A stretch of 64,000 nucleotides of DNA from positions 11,642,293 to 11,706,292 of the forward strand of contig CATQJL010000223.1 of the NCBI GenBank assembly GCA_958299035.1, read 5' to 3'. This document shows positions 1 through 9,799 of the stretch, one piece after another. The position numbers and the translations under genes are program-made. Every line of letters starts with the position of its first letter. Within the stretch, counting starts at the first letter, position 1. This DNA comes from Cylicocyclus nassatus (taxonomy: Eukaryota; Nematoda; Chromadorea; Rhabditida; Strongylidae). Under the pieces are notes generated by a model. It searched no databases. It saw only the letters and a list, made by a program, of their open reading frames with translations, and had not been told where the DNA came from.

Positions 1-1444
1 GATTTCACATAAAAAAGCTTTCGAAATGAGTAGTTGTTTGAATTTTGTTCGTGATAGTCGGCATTGCTCGGTGAGTTCCAATGCCATCATTATGCGAGAA
101 TGAGTAGGGCCTAGATAGTAGAGCCAGTGCGAGCCTCTGCGAAGCAGAGGTGACGCACTGGTACATTATAAATCGTTGTGATCCCCATGAGACGGTCAGG
201 AGCACTGACAATGTCGCGGGTCTTAAAAATCACTCCATAACGAAATAGACCAGCATTTATGTGGCGATTCTCTGGGCAAGATTTGAGCGCACTTTCTCGT
301 TTTTATTGAACTCCAGCGGCTTTCATGAACTTCCAACGCTCAATCGCTGTCTAGTTGAATTTTTGGATGAAAACCTTATTTTCAGCAAGAAAGACCATAA
401 AAACGCAATCTTGCGTTTTTTTAGCTTTTTTGGATTTCCCTACCATTTTGCCTCATTCACATTCATCCCTATATGGTTATGTCATTAGCTATATCATAAT
501 ATCCGGAGCTTCGTACCGGATGACTTCTGTACTTCTCTCCAGGTGAAGGTTGTGTTCTATCATGACGGTCAAAGAGAAAGTTGCCAGAGTACATGGCTCT
601 ATGTATCGAAGGTATGCTTTGATCCATACTGAGGAGCGCGAAAACGGCGAATAAGGTTTCTCTAACGCAGGGGTGAAAACGTAAATGGGTGGGCTACCGT
701 GAATTCACGCTTTAAGCTTTTGGAGTGACCTTCCCAATTTCGCTAACCTTTCTGACATCGCCACGGGCTAAGTGCGAACGCTCGACTTGAAATCTAACCG
801 AGAAGACTGCTCCTAAAGCTGGAAGCGTTATTAACAATGGGGAAAACCTCGTCCCTAATTTCCGTCCTGCGTCAGAGTTTTCTCGCTGTTTTCGCTCTTT
901 ACGGCGTGAATTTTCGAATTCAGCATAGCGAACAGGTTCGGGTAAGCGCAGAGTATCAAAATCGACTTTTGCTCGGGCACTGTCTTCAACTGTTTACAAG
1001 ATCTAGAAGAAATTAGCAAGGCAATAACGTAGTCATCAGAGTATTTCCTCTAACTTGTAAGTCATTGCTTTCTTTTTTAGGAATATAAGGTTGGCCCAAA
1101 AGTTTGTGCAGTTTCTGTAAACAGATATATGCTAATTTGTTTCTCTTTCTGACAAAGGTGCTCATGTTCCAATTTTTTTGATGGTCCCTCGGATAACTTT
1201 AGCTATTTTTTACAATGTCCATTTCTGACTTTTGGAAACTGTGATCGAAAATGCAAGAAATTACACTCTTTGACACAAATTCTATGTTTGGCAACTAGAG
1301 TATCATTCGATGCCGATTTTTGGGTTTTGAGAATAAAATCACAGTATTTCTAGTATCACAGTTTCTAAACGCACACAAATTTAAGACAGAAAAATTCGAG
1401 AATCAATATTTCGAGTAATTATAAATGACTTTTACTAGGTCAGA
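1..1444. other. Intergenic stretch, no gene recognised
   Basis: I see no exon, RNA gene or transposon coding region here. The frames are short and cross many stops. Two items stand out: a 38-bp hairpin at 124-161, and near 1091 an isolated sequence resembling a mariner terminus (AAGGTTGGCCCAAAAGT) for which I found no inverted partner. The stretch ends where the 3' tail of a minus-strand RTE element begins. Confidence 0.6.
124..161. repeat. 38-bp imperfect hairpin, twin of 54124-54161
   Basis: CCAGTGCGAGCCTCTGC and its near reverse complement flank a GAA loop. The same 38 bp recurs at 54124-54161 with one mismatch, in unrelated flanks. It may be a very short MITE or a structured-RNA remnant. 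Confidence 0.6.
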
Positions 1445-3153
1445 TTACTTAAATGACCCGTCGTGCGGGCCCCAGTTTTTGACCATTCATTACGGTTTTG
1501 TGCAAACTGATGCATGATGTCCTGGTACACGGTTGCGATTGCTGCTGGACAATTCTGAATGAAACACCAACTGCTGGCGCAGTTGGTTTATACGGGCAAT
1601 AAAGTCGTCACAGCATCTCGTCCGTGGTCTTCCGCTTGGACGTTACGAGAATCTTGAAATCCATTCTAGCGTTCTTTTTGTCCATCTGTCGTATTCTCTT
1701 CTCAATGTATGACCAGCCCATCTGTGCTTATTCTTCGATACGTACTTTGCTGGTTTCTAGACGCGATAGTTGTCTGAGGTCGGAGCTCCGGATTCCTAGC
1801 CGATACTGTCTGACTTGGTCGTCTTCAAAAGTTTTCTTTCAAGTGCTCTGTGTGTACTCTGTGTGCCGTTCATAGTGCACACGGTTGCTAAGGTATCAGC
1901 CCAGATTTCGGCTGCGTAACACAAGGCCGGGAGAATTGTCGCGTTGAAAAGATGAGCTCGCAATTCCGGATTAGCAAAATTGTCTCTAGCCTCTCTCAAA
2001 GGACCGAATGACGTCTAAGCTGTTTTCTGCCGTTGGCTAAGTTCATCCTTCATGTTCATATTGATGGCGCATGCAAGTTACATGTAAGATGACGCCTCCT
2101 CTATCGTGCTCCATCCAAAAATAATTAACCTTCACTGCACCAGCTGTTTCTCGTGAAGTGCCTCTTCTTTGCAATAATCCTGATCCAATTATTTTCTCGC
2201 TTTCGTTCATTTTAGCATCCCTTCAGCTTCGCTGTTAGACGTCGAGAAAATGACGATATCGCTGCGAAACGCAAATTCAAAAGATACCTTCCATCCACGA
2301 AAATCCCCCTTTCCCGGAGGATTGCATGCACCATTGCAGTACCGCGGTAGACAGCTTTGGCGAAAACGTTCCGTTTTGTCGGACTTCATTCTCGATACGG
2401 ATGTGAAGCGGCGGTCAAAAACTGTATCCTAAAGCCGTATTTAACAACGAACCCAATGGTTTCGCAACCCAGTGGGTTCGCGATTACGTGATTTCCATAT
2501 GTTAGGATCAATATTCATCACAAGCAAGTGAATACTGGTTTTGTGGGTTAAGCCTACCCACCCAGTGGGTTCGGAACATATTGGGTCTGTTGATGAAAAT
2601 GGCTACTCCTGTTTCATTCTTTGATTCAGTCCGCTGTCGTCCTTACGTATGTTGAGTCGGTCGATCAAAGCAGTTGGAACGGCATTGATTTCCACATTAT
2701 CGAAGGCCTTTTCGTAATCGACGAAGGTGAGGAGTAGGAGCAGTGTTTTAAATGTGACCGACGCAGATCCTCTACGGGATCCGGCTTGCTCAGCGGTTGT
2801 GCTTCATCCAATGTCTTTAAAACACGCGACATGATGATCTTCATGAACAGCTTGTAAAGCACACTTAGCAAGCTGATTGGTCGGTAATTCTTGAGGTCTT
2901 TTCTTCCGCCTTTTTTGTGAAGAAGAATAGTGCGAGATGTCCTCCGTTGGTGGTATTCTTTCCTTTTTCAGGTAGCATGTCATATAAGCTGCCAGTAATG
3001 TGTGTAACTTGTGTCCGCCTGCTCTCAGTAAGTTGGTGGTGATTCCGCTAGGACTAGGGGCTGTGCCTGGCTTCATGCATTCTATGGCCGAACGTACTTC
3101 CGAAGGAAGAATACTCTGTGGCTGCTCACCGATGGGGATGATAGGGTCTGGTA

Positions 3154-4898
3154 CACAGGTGCGATAAGGTGAGAATGACTCCTCCAGGGTGAAGGGGGTC
3201 ACAGTGGCCGCAGTCCCTCCAGAATGAAGGGTGTTGATCGAGAAATCATAAAATGGCGACGACGGGGGGGGGGGGGGGAGAAGGTGATGGTGTTTTCTTA
3301 TTTTCCAAATATTCCAAATAAAGGTTTATCATATTAAATTCTCTACCATCATTGGTTGTCTTTTTACCAAAATGTGAAAACTGATAGAATTAAAACAACC
3401 CTATATGTTTTTAAAAATACCATAGAAGATGTGTATGCAAGAACGTCTGTTTCGGGAAAGAGGTACAATTTTTAAGCATTTACGAATTTTTAGAAGAAAT
3501 TCGTAACTTCTGTAGATGAACAGCAACGTCAGCAATGAAAAGGATTTTACAACTATCTTGTCTTCCGCTTTCGAATATATAGCTTGCCTGGAGTCTATTG
3601 AAAAAGTGTCTGGTTAAGAGTGTGGGTAGTGATTTCTGGATATTTACGAAATAGGTTAGAAAAATCCGTAACTTTTGTAGATGAACATCTTATACGCCGC
3701 GATGGTGACCTTTAGAACCGACTCATCCTCCGCTTTTAGAAAATATAAACTTTGCCTGGGGTACGATGAAAAAAGTGCCTGGGTGAAGGGAGTCTTAGTG
3801 ATTGCTGGAGATTTTCAAGTTTTTAACATAAAAAAATTCATAACTTCTGTAGATGAACATCTTGTACGCCGAGGTGGTAACTATTAGAAGCGTCTCGTCC
3901 TCCGCTCTCAGAAAATATATACTTTGCCTGGGGTCCATTAGAAAAAGTGCCGGGTGAAGGGTGGGTGAGACTTTTATAATGGGAGTGCTTAAGGAGACGT
4001 CTTTTTACAAAGGTAAAAAAGCCTGTACTTGAGCACTCCCATTATAAAAGTCTCACCCACCCTTCACCCGGCACTTTTTCTGGCGGACCCCAGGCAAAGT
4101 ATATATTTTCTGAAAGCGGAGGACGAGGCGCTTCTGATGGTGACCATCGCGGCATACAAGATGCTCATCTACAGAAGTTATGAATTTTTTTATGTTAAAA
4201 ACTCGAAAATCTTCAAAATCACTAAAACATCCTTCACCCAGGCACTTTTTTCAATGGACTCCAAACATATTATACATTTTCTGAAGGCGGAGGATGAGAC
4301 GGTTCCAACAGGGACCATACCGGGGTAAAATATTTTCATCAGCAGAAGTTATTAATTTTTTTATGTCAAAAAATCGAAAATCCTCAAAATCACTAAGCAA
4401 ACCGTTCACTGCACTTTCTTGAATGGAAACGAACGTTCTATATATTTTTTAAAAGCGGAGGACACGATTCCAATGGTGGCCATCAAGGCGTACAAGATGT
4501 TCAACTACAGAAGTTATGAATTTTTTGTTGAAAACGCGAAAATCTTCAGAAATCATTACTCACACCCGTCACCAAGCCATTTTTCAACAACCTTCTCCTT
4601 TCCTATACATAAACAATTCACGTACAAATATCTTTTTTGCTTAACACATTGACGACCAAGGCGTTTCGCGGAGCACAAAAGAAAACTCACGGAGTGGGTT
4701 TAACACAAAATAGTAGCCATTTCAACGATACACATGGTGTGTGCCAAGCCTTGACACACCATGTGTGTCAAACGGTCGTCTATGTGTTAACCTTACCTCT
4801 GTTGAATACTTTTCTCGGCTTTTGGTGAAAGGGGTCATCTTGGTCCCGGCTCAGGGGTGAAGGGAGAGTGAGAAAATTCTCACACTATCGCACCTGTG
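3154..4898. mobile_element. Foldback-type DNA element with tandem-repeat arms
   Basis: This 1,745-bp palindromic element starts CACAGGTGCGATA and ends with its reverse complement. It is flanked by GTCTGGTA at 3146-3153 and 4899-4906, an 8-bp target duplication. The other RTE-B copy carries this site once and uninterrupted (near 36300), which gives an empty site. Each arm holds about three tandem units of 165-172 bp: the GTAGATGAAC motif recurs at 3512, 3677 and 3849, with mirrored counterparts near 4170, 4340 and 4505. The arms meet at about 4010. No transposase is visible, so it is non-autonomous. A homopolymer G run lies near 3254-3276. The 8-bp duplication fits hAT- or P-like transposition, but I do not assign a superfamily. 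Confidence 0.8.
4641..4790. mobile_element. TTAA-flanked MITE (piggyBac-like)
   Basis: This 150-bp segment begins TTAACACATTGACGACC and ends with GGTCGTCTATGTGTTAA. TTAA target duplications with inverted repeats of this type are typical of piggyBac-class elements. It sits inside the right arm of the 3154-4898 foldback and has no equivalent in the left arm. Confidence 0.65.
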
Positions 4899-5429
4899 GT
4901 CTGGTACCGGCGTCGTGGATCGAAAAAGTTCGTTGTAGAAGTCCCTTGTTATCGCTTCATCTCGCGTCGGGAGTTCACTAGTCTTCCGTCCTTATTCAGT
5001 AGAGCTTGCACCGGTATCTCGTGCTCAAAAGGTCCCTACGACACCTCTTCAGACTTCCCCTGTTTTGTGCTGCTTCCCGTCCCGAGCCTCTTTCTACAGT
5101 AAGAGTTGGCTGCTCTGCACAGCTGCGTAATCCTTTAATCAGCTTTTCTAGATCTTCTGTTGGATCTTCGCATTCCTTCCAGTCATATGTGGAAATGGCG
5201 TTCTCGAGAATGCGTTCGTCGTAAACGGCTTCTCTTCCTTTGCGCGATGGCAAGATATCCTTTCCTTTTCCTGTTGAAGTGGATCTTTGCACGAAGTAAA
5301 CTGTGGTCCGAACCTGTACAGAACGACGGAACCACTCCGACATCGATCAAGCTCCATTTCCTGTTGACGAGAATATGATCGTTTTCTGCATGTGCCGTTC
5401 CATTTTGTGACTCCCACATCCAGTGGCGG

Positions 5430-5830
5430 TGTTCTTTCTTCTGGTAAAACGAACTCCATGGAATAGACGGGCCGCTTTGATGAGTCCGACAAGTCTGTCT
5501 CCATTATCGTTTCAATTTCCCAATCCAAATTTTTCAATTTTCTCGCCTTATTGGTGTTGTGACTGTCATCAAAGCGGCCCGTCTATTCCATGGAGTTCGT
5601 TTTACCAGAAGAAAGAACACCGTGGAATAGACGGGCCGCTTTGATGAGTCCGACAAGTCTGTCTCCATTCTCGTTTCAATTTCCCAATCCAAATTTTTCA
5701 ATTTTCTCGCCTTATTGGTGTTGTGACTGTCTTATTCTTGCACTGAAGTCGCCAACGATGAACTTGTAGAACGAGTTCATCGTTGCAAATGGCGTCTTCC
5801 ATCTCCTCATAAAACTTGTTGAGTAACCCC
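5430..5830 (-). repeat. Rearranged endonuclease segment with direct and inverted copies
   Basis: A piece of the RTE endonuclease coding region occurs twice in direct orientation (about 5432-5568 and 5629-5728), separated by an inverted copy of about 60 bp (5569-5628). The matching segment of RTE-B at 35150-35640 carries the same rearrangement with one more unit. This alternation of sense and antisense pieces suggests template switching during reverse transcription in a shared ancestor. Confidence 0.75.
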
Positions 5831-6266
5831 AGAGGCTCTGATATGGTGACAGCTCGTTAGTAATGGCTGAGCACTCGTCCTTCCGGTTGATTTTTGGATT
5901 TTGGGTGGCTATCCAAAACGCTTTGAGTGTCTTGCGCGCTAGGATTTCGGGTTCACGCGCCAGGATTCGAACCTGCACTACCACCTCCGCGCCGTCACGG
6001 CTGAGCCTGCGATGCATGCCTAACGGAGTAGCTACGTTGCCCTTGCTGAGATCATCTAAGTGTTCTTTGATGCGCGTGCATAGGAGGCGACCTGTCTCGC
6101 CCATATACGTGTCTCCACATGATGTACACCTGATAAGGTAGACAACACCTGATACCGTACAGTCTCCTTCCTTGCCGTATGGACAAATCACACAATTAGG
6201 AGTTGTACAGAGACGATCATATTCCCGCTTTTGTACTAGCTGCCGTTTAAGGTTTGCGGGTGGAAT

Positions 6267-6854
6267 CTCAGACAATCGCAGGGGGCAGGCGGTCCGCAAA
6301 CTCGCGCTTTTCTGCAAGCGGTCAGCAGAATTTTGGGGCGTGGCCAAACCTTCAGCAACGGTACTTCTTTTACTGTCTAATGTTCTGCCAGCGGACAGCA
6401 ACACAGAATTTTCTGCAGGCGCTCGTCAAATAATCTCTTTCAGCGAGCGCCGGTCAAATATTCAGCTGGCGCTTGGACTGTTTTTAAGCAGTTTCGGGCG
6501 TACGCCGAGCAAAGGTGAGACTCTACATAGCAGAGGTTTCATCGATGGTTTAATTACTCAAGTTTGAGGTACTTTCTCTCAGCGGAAAGTACCTGGGGGC
6601 TGCGCGGTCCTCCACAAAGGACAGTGCGGCTCTCGAAAATTTTGCATATTCTCGCGGAAAGTCCGCGAGAGTGCGGCCACTGCGCCGCATCTAATCTATA
6701 GCGAAACCGCGATTCTTCTCCAAGCATTCGTCTGAAATTTCGCTAAAATTCTTCCAAATATCTGCAAGCGGACCGCAAGAAATGAGCGAACTATTTTTCC
6801 GGTGCCCGCCCGCCCATAAATCGCTTGCCCGCCTGCCCCCGGCGATTATCTGAG
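6267..6854. mobile_element. SL-RNA-bearing MITE, copy 1
   Basis: This 588-bp inverted-repeat element begins CTCAGACAATCGC and ends GCGATTATCTGAG. It is flanked by AT at 6265-6266 and 6855-6856. It interrupts the PLE exactly between codons that are contiguous in the intact PLE at 34070, where AT occurs once, so the insertion and a 2-bp target duplication can be read directly. It encodes no transposase. Inside, on the plus strand, is a complete SL-type RNA unit (6547-6670). The copy at 41818-42400 has the same ends and layout. Confidence 0.85.
6547..6670 (+). ncRNA. Spliced leader RNA (SL1-type variant)
   Basis: SL RNAs donate a 22-nt capped leader to mRNA 5' ends by trans-splicing. Here 6547-6568 matches nematode SL1 at 21 of 22 positions (C12 to T) and is followed at once by a GT donor. 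Downstream come a 9-bp hairpin containing the donor (6568-6576 with 6585-6593), a longer stem (about 6599-6610 with 6619-6630), an Sm-like site AAAATTTTGC (6636-6645), and a perfect 9-bp terminal stem with an AAG loop (6650-6670). That order is the standard SL RNA layout. It lies inside a MITE and may be a mobilised active gene or a derived copy; no promoter element was identified. Calling it SL-related is secure, activity is not. Confidence 0.8.
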
Positions 6855-7150
6855 ATGTCGACGATCTTTATCATATCGTTGAAGCCTGCTTGATGAAGTA
6901 ATCTGCGAACAGTCCTACTAAACTCTTCTGAGATATATGGCAGACGGGATCTGATCATCAGCTTCCGATCTAGACGGTGTACGATAGACTCGGTATGGTT
7001 GATGAGTTTTCGTGCTGTTTCCATTAGATCTTGCTAACCAGCGGACGCATCTTCTCGTCCCTATCAGAAGAAACCCCTGCAGCCGTTTCGAACATGTTCC
7101 CTACGAGGCCTTTATTCGTGTGGTGGGATGTGCTGAAGAATGGTGTACTG

Positions 7151-7788
7151 CGAAGGAACGATCCCAACTTAAGGTGGCGAATTGGAATGAATTGCATACC
7201 ATTAGATGCGTCCTGATGAGCTGATTCCAAATCTACCTTCCACATCTGCGACAACATTATTTGCAAAAAGTTATGAGCGGTTGAAAATGTGAAGTTATCG
7301 GGGTTCAAATGCATAATGTGCTTCAAAATCCGACTTGGGAGTGCACGAATAGCATGATATTGAATGTACTGATGTCGAGGAATGCTCACATTCTAAAAAA
7401 GCACAAATAAGTGTTTTTGAACAACTAATTTTCGAGAAATGGCGCTGTATATTTGCCAAACTTGGATTTTTCATTGCTTATAGCTTTTACCAGAGAGCTT
7501 TAGTTGCTTTTTAGCTGTTCAAAAACACTTATTTGTGTTTCTTTTGAATTTGAGCATTCCGTGAAATCAGTACAATCAATATCATGCTAGTACTGCAATT
7601 TCAAGTTGGATTTTGCAGCATATTATGCATCAAAACCCCAATAACTTCACATTTTCAACCGCTCATACCTTTTTGCAGATAACGTTGTCGCAGATAAGAA
7701 AGGTAGATTTGGAATCAGTTCATCAAGGCGCATCTAATGGTGTGCGGTTCATTCCAACTCGCCACCTTAAGTTGGGTTTGTTCCCTTG
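7151..7788. mobile_element. Palindromic MITE of the CAAGG-end family
   Basis: The outer arms (about 7151-7330 and 7610-7788) are inverted copies around a centre near 7470, with flanking copies of AACACTTATTTGTG. Ends resemble those of the TCA-flanked elements at 10843 and 19585, though the target duplication is not clear. It splits sequence that is contiguous in the matching block near 33775. Confidence 0.7.
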
Positions 7789-8043
7789 TAAGATGCTTTT
7801 GCTGCTCGGCTTTCCGCACCATCAGGCCTTGAAACCTCTGTCCGATAAACATAACTGTACGATGAGGAACGGCAGCCATCCATATTTGGGTTTTCCCGCT
7901 AATGAAATCCTGCCTCCACGATTAGCAGTCTTAGGACTGCTAATCGTGGCGACAGGATTTCATAAGTGTCGACGAGGTGGCTAAAAGATTGGTGCACGAC
8001 AAATTTTAACCTCCGATATTTAGTGTTGAAACCTTCTCTCTTA

Positions 8044-8192
8044 GGTAGGTGCCAGAGTAAGCGAATATTTTGTTTAGGTTGGGGTCCCGCGCAGAATTGA
8101 CGTCTCTCACCATGCTGGCGTCAATCCAAGTGACGTCAATTCTGCGCGGGACCCCAACCTGAACAAAATATTCGCTTACTCTGGCACCTACC
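8044..8192. mobile_element. 149-bp MITE with TTA target duplication
   Basis: Ends GGTAGGTGCCAGAGTAAGCG and the reverse complement form arms of about 60 bp. TTA flanks both sides (8041-8043, 8193-8195). The matching RTE-B copy near 33550 has one TTA and no insert. A 3-bp TTA duplication with GG-starting ends is typical of PIF/Harbinger MITEs. Confidence 0.8.
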
Positions 8193-8780
8193 TTAGTATT
8201 AAGAGTTTCTTGTGAGCGTAGTCGAGCTTCTGTTTTCTCTTTCCTGCAAAGCAATCACATCGTCAATGCGACTTGCGGCATCTAGGAAAACAAAAAGCTT
8301 GTGGGCTGAAGCTAAGGTCCTTGCATTGTATATTCACAATCGAAAACAGCTTCCATGTCTTGTGGGATCCGTTTTGTTGCCGAGAGGATCAATGGATCAA
8401 TGGACCGTCTCGCTTTTGCACCTGAGATTTTTTTGCTCTCATCGGTTGTACTGTCATCCGACGCTCCAGGTGGCAGACAAACACGGTGCGCAGGCTACTG
8501 GGGGCGACTGGTTTGAAGTTTGTACAAGCCATTTGAATTTCCCGCCTCCTTAGATAGCCTGGCTGGAGAGTTCTAGGGGTGTGTCGAAACAGTTGCCGCT
8601 CCCTGGATAACACTGACGGTTTTTGGCGACTGGCGACTTTAGCACGCATTGTCAGGCAGGTGGTAACGAATCCTGACATGTTGGCCTGGGGTGGTCTGCT
8701 TTAACTGGGCTGACACTCGAAATCGGAATTTCTTGCTACACCCAGGGGCATCCTCTCGCCACGTTGAGGCAGCAGATCAT

Positions 8781-9793
8781 GAGGGATTTTTATGACTCTC
8801 GAAACCGTCTGGATGTGGTCCATGCAAATGAATCCTTTGCGAAATCCAACTTGTTCTTGGGGTTGGGCTTCATCCAGTCCTAGATATGCGAGTGAGGATA
8901 ATCTTCGTGAAAAGCTTGTACAGCACACTCAGCAGGCGTATTGGATGATAGTTTCGAAGATCTTCCCGTTCACCCCTCTTGAAAAGAAGACGGTTCTTCA
9001 CTGGTCGGGAACCTTCTTATTCTGAAGGTAAGACGTCAAATGCGACGCAATAACCTCGTGTAGACTGTGTCCTCCGGCTCGCAGAAGTTCGACGGAAAGA
9101 CCATCGGTCCTGGAGCCGTGGACGTCTTCATGGTCTGCATCGCGATACGCACTTCAGCAGGTAGAATTTTTGGTGGTACTTCTTCAGTGGGAACAACGGG
9201 CATCTGCACGGGAGTTGATGAGCGGAAGTGGTTGCTGTAAAAGTTCTTTGCGATAGATTCCATCTTGTATCTAGAAGAAGTCAGAGTCCCGTCCTCGTTC
9301 AATAGTGCAGCCAGCGGTACGTGATATTCGCAGAGGTCCTTTCGGCACTTCTTGAGGCTTCGTCTTCCTTCAGCTGCTTCCAGTATCTTGGCTTGCCTGT
9401 ACTTCCTGAGATCCTCTTGCAAAACTGTTCTGCAACTGGCATTGGCTATCAGTCGCTCGAGATGGGTTGCATTCGGATCCTGCCTCAGAAATCTTCTTCT
9501 TTCGAGCAATTTTTTGGTGGTCTTCGAAATGCGTTCCAAGTTGTTCTCAAAAGTCACTGGGGCGCACCTCTTCGCAGGCTCGCACAGAAGTCGGTCGTAG
9601 TCGTACGTTGCGTTCTCCTCGATGGGCCAGTCACTACTTGATATGAGCTCTTCCAGCCTGTTACCGTCATAAACGACTTCCTTCCTTCTCGCGGCACTTT
9701 GACAGACTTTCTTTTCCAGCCTTCGGCTGAGTTGTATCTTCGCTCGAAGGAGGCGGTGATTGGAGCCACTGCTGAAGGATAGAACTATTGAGA
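8781..9793 (-). mobile_element. RTE retrotransposon A', partial
   Basis: This is the RTE copy into which B' inserted. A long open frame at 9848-9036 covers the end of the endonuclease (SGSNHRLLRAKI, from the S-D/N-H catalytic block) and the N-terminal part of the reverse transcriptase (FYSNHFRSSTPVQ, AIQTMKTSTAPGP-type block). The frame then breaks and continues to FRKGFICMDHIQTVSRVIK near 8800. The 5' part is cut off at about 9793, where it abuts another RTE copy head to head. No 3' half follows beyond B' at 1445, unlike the mirrored block at 37945-39118. Confidence 0.8.
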
Positions 9794-9799
9794 TAGACG

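Larger units (their letters stand above)
5832..7150 (-). mobile_element. Penelope-like element fragment A (GIY-YIG domain)
   Basis: This is a 5'-truncated Penelope-like retroelement (reverse transcriptase plus a C-terminal GIY-YIG nuclease that nicks DNA for insertion). The nuclease domain is open within 6404-5712: a Cys-rich linker (CTTPNCVICPYGKEGDC), the core VYLIRCTSCGDTYMGETGR, and the downstream block with ARKTLKAFWIATQNPKINRK. The part upstream of the linker, RLDRKLMIRSRLPYISEEF, lies at 7024-6857. The two parts are split by the SL-bearing MITE (6267-6854). The frame runs on past the PLE end into RTE endonuclease sequence, making a 230-codon chimeric frame that is an accident of nesting. 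The PLE 3' end present in copy B is missing here. Confidence 0.85.
1445..8780 (-). mobile_element. RTE-type retrotransposon B', nested and decayed
   Basis: This is a non-LTR retrotransposon that encoded one polyprotein, an APE-type endonuclease followed by a reverse transcriptase, for target-primed insertion. Reading leftwards, its 5' leader starts at 8780, beside the degenerate target duplication 8781-8793. Endonuclease remnants lie at about 8350-7990 and resume at about 5830-5000 beyond a PLE insertion. RT remnants run at about 4990-4907 and 3145-2200, then the C-terminal region (1999-1796, with the LFNATILPALCYAAE block) and a TAAG-like tail at about 1450. Frameshifts and stops are frequent, so it is dead. 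It is interrupted by a PLE, by DNA elements at 3154-4898 and 8044-8192, and, within the PLE block, at 6267-6854 and 7151-7788. The copy at 32965-37931 matches it throughout. Confidence 0.8.

Noticed and set aside
1091..1120. Mariner-like terminus AAGGTTGGCCCAAAAGT
   Set aside because: No inverted partner and no TA flank, so no element can be defined.
5948..5960. GGTTCGAATCC B-box-like words in the PLE (also near 34363)
   Set aside because: They encode the conserved VQVRIL stretch of the PLE reading frame and lack an A box; coincidence.
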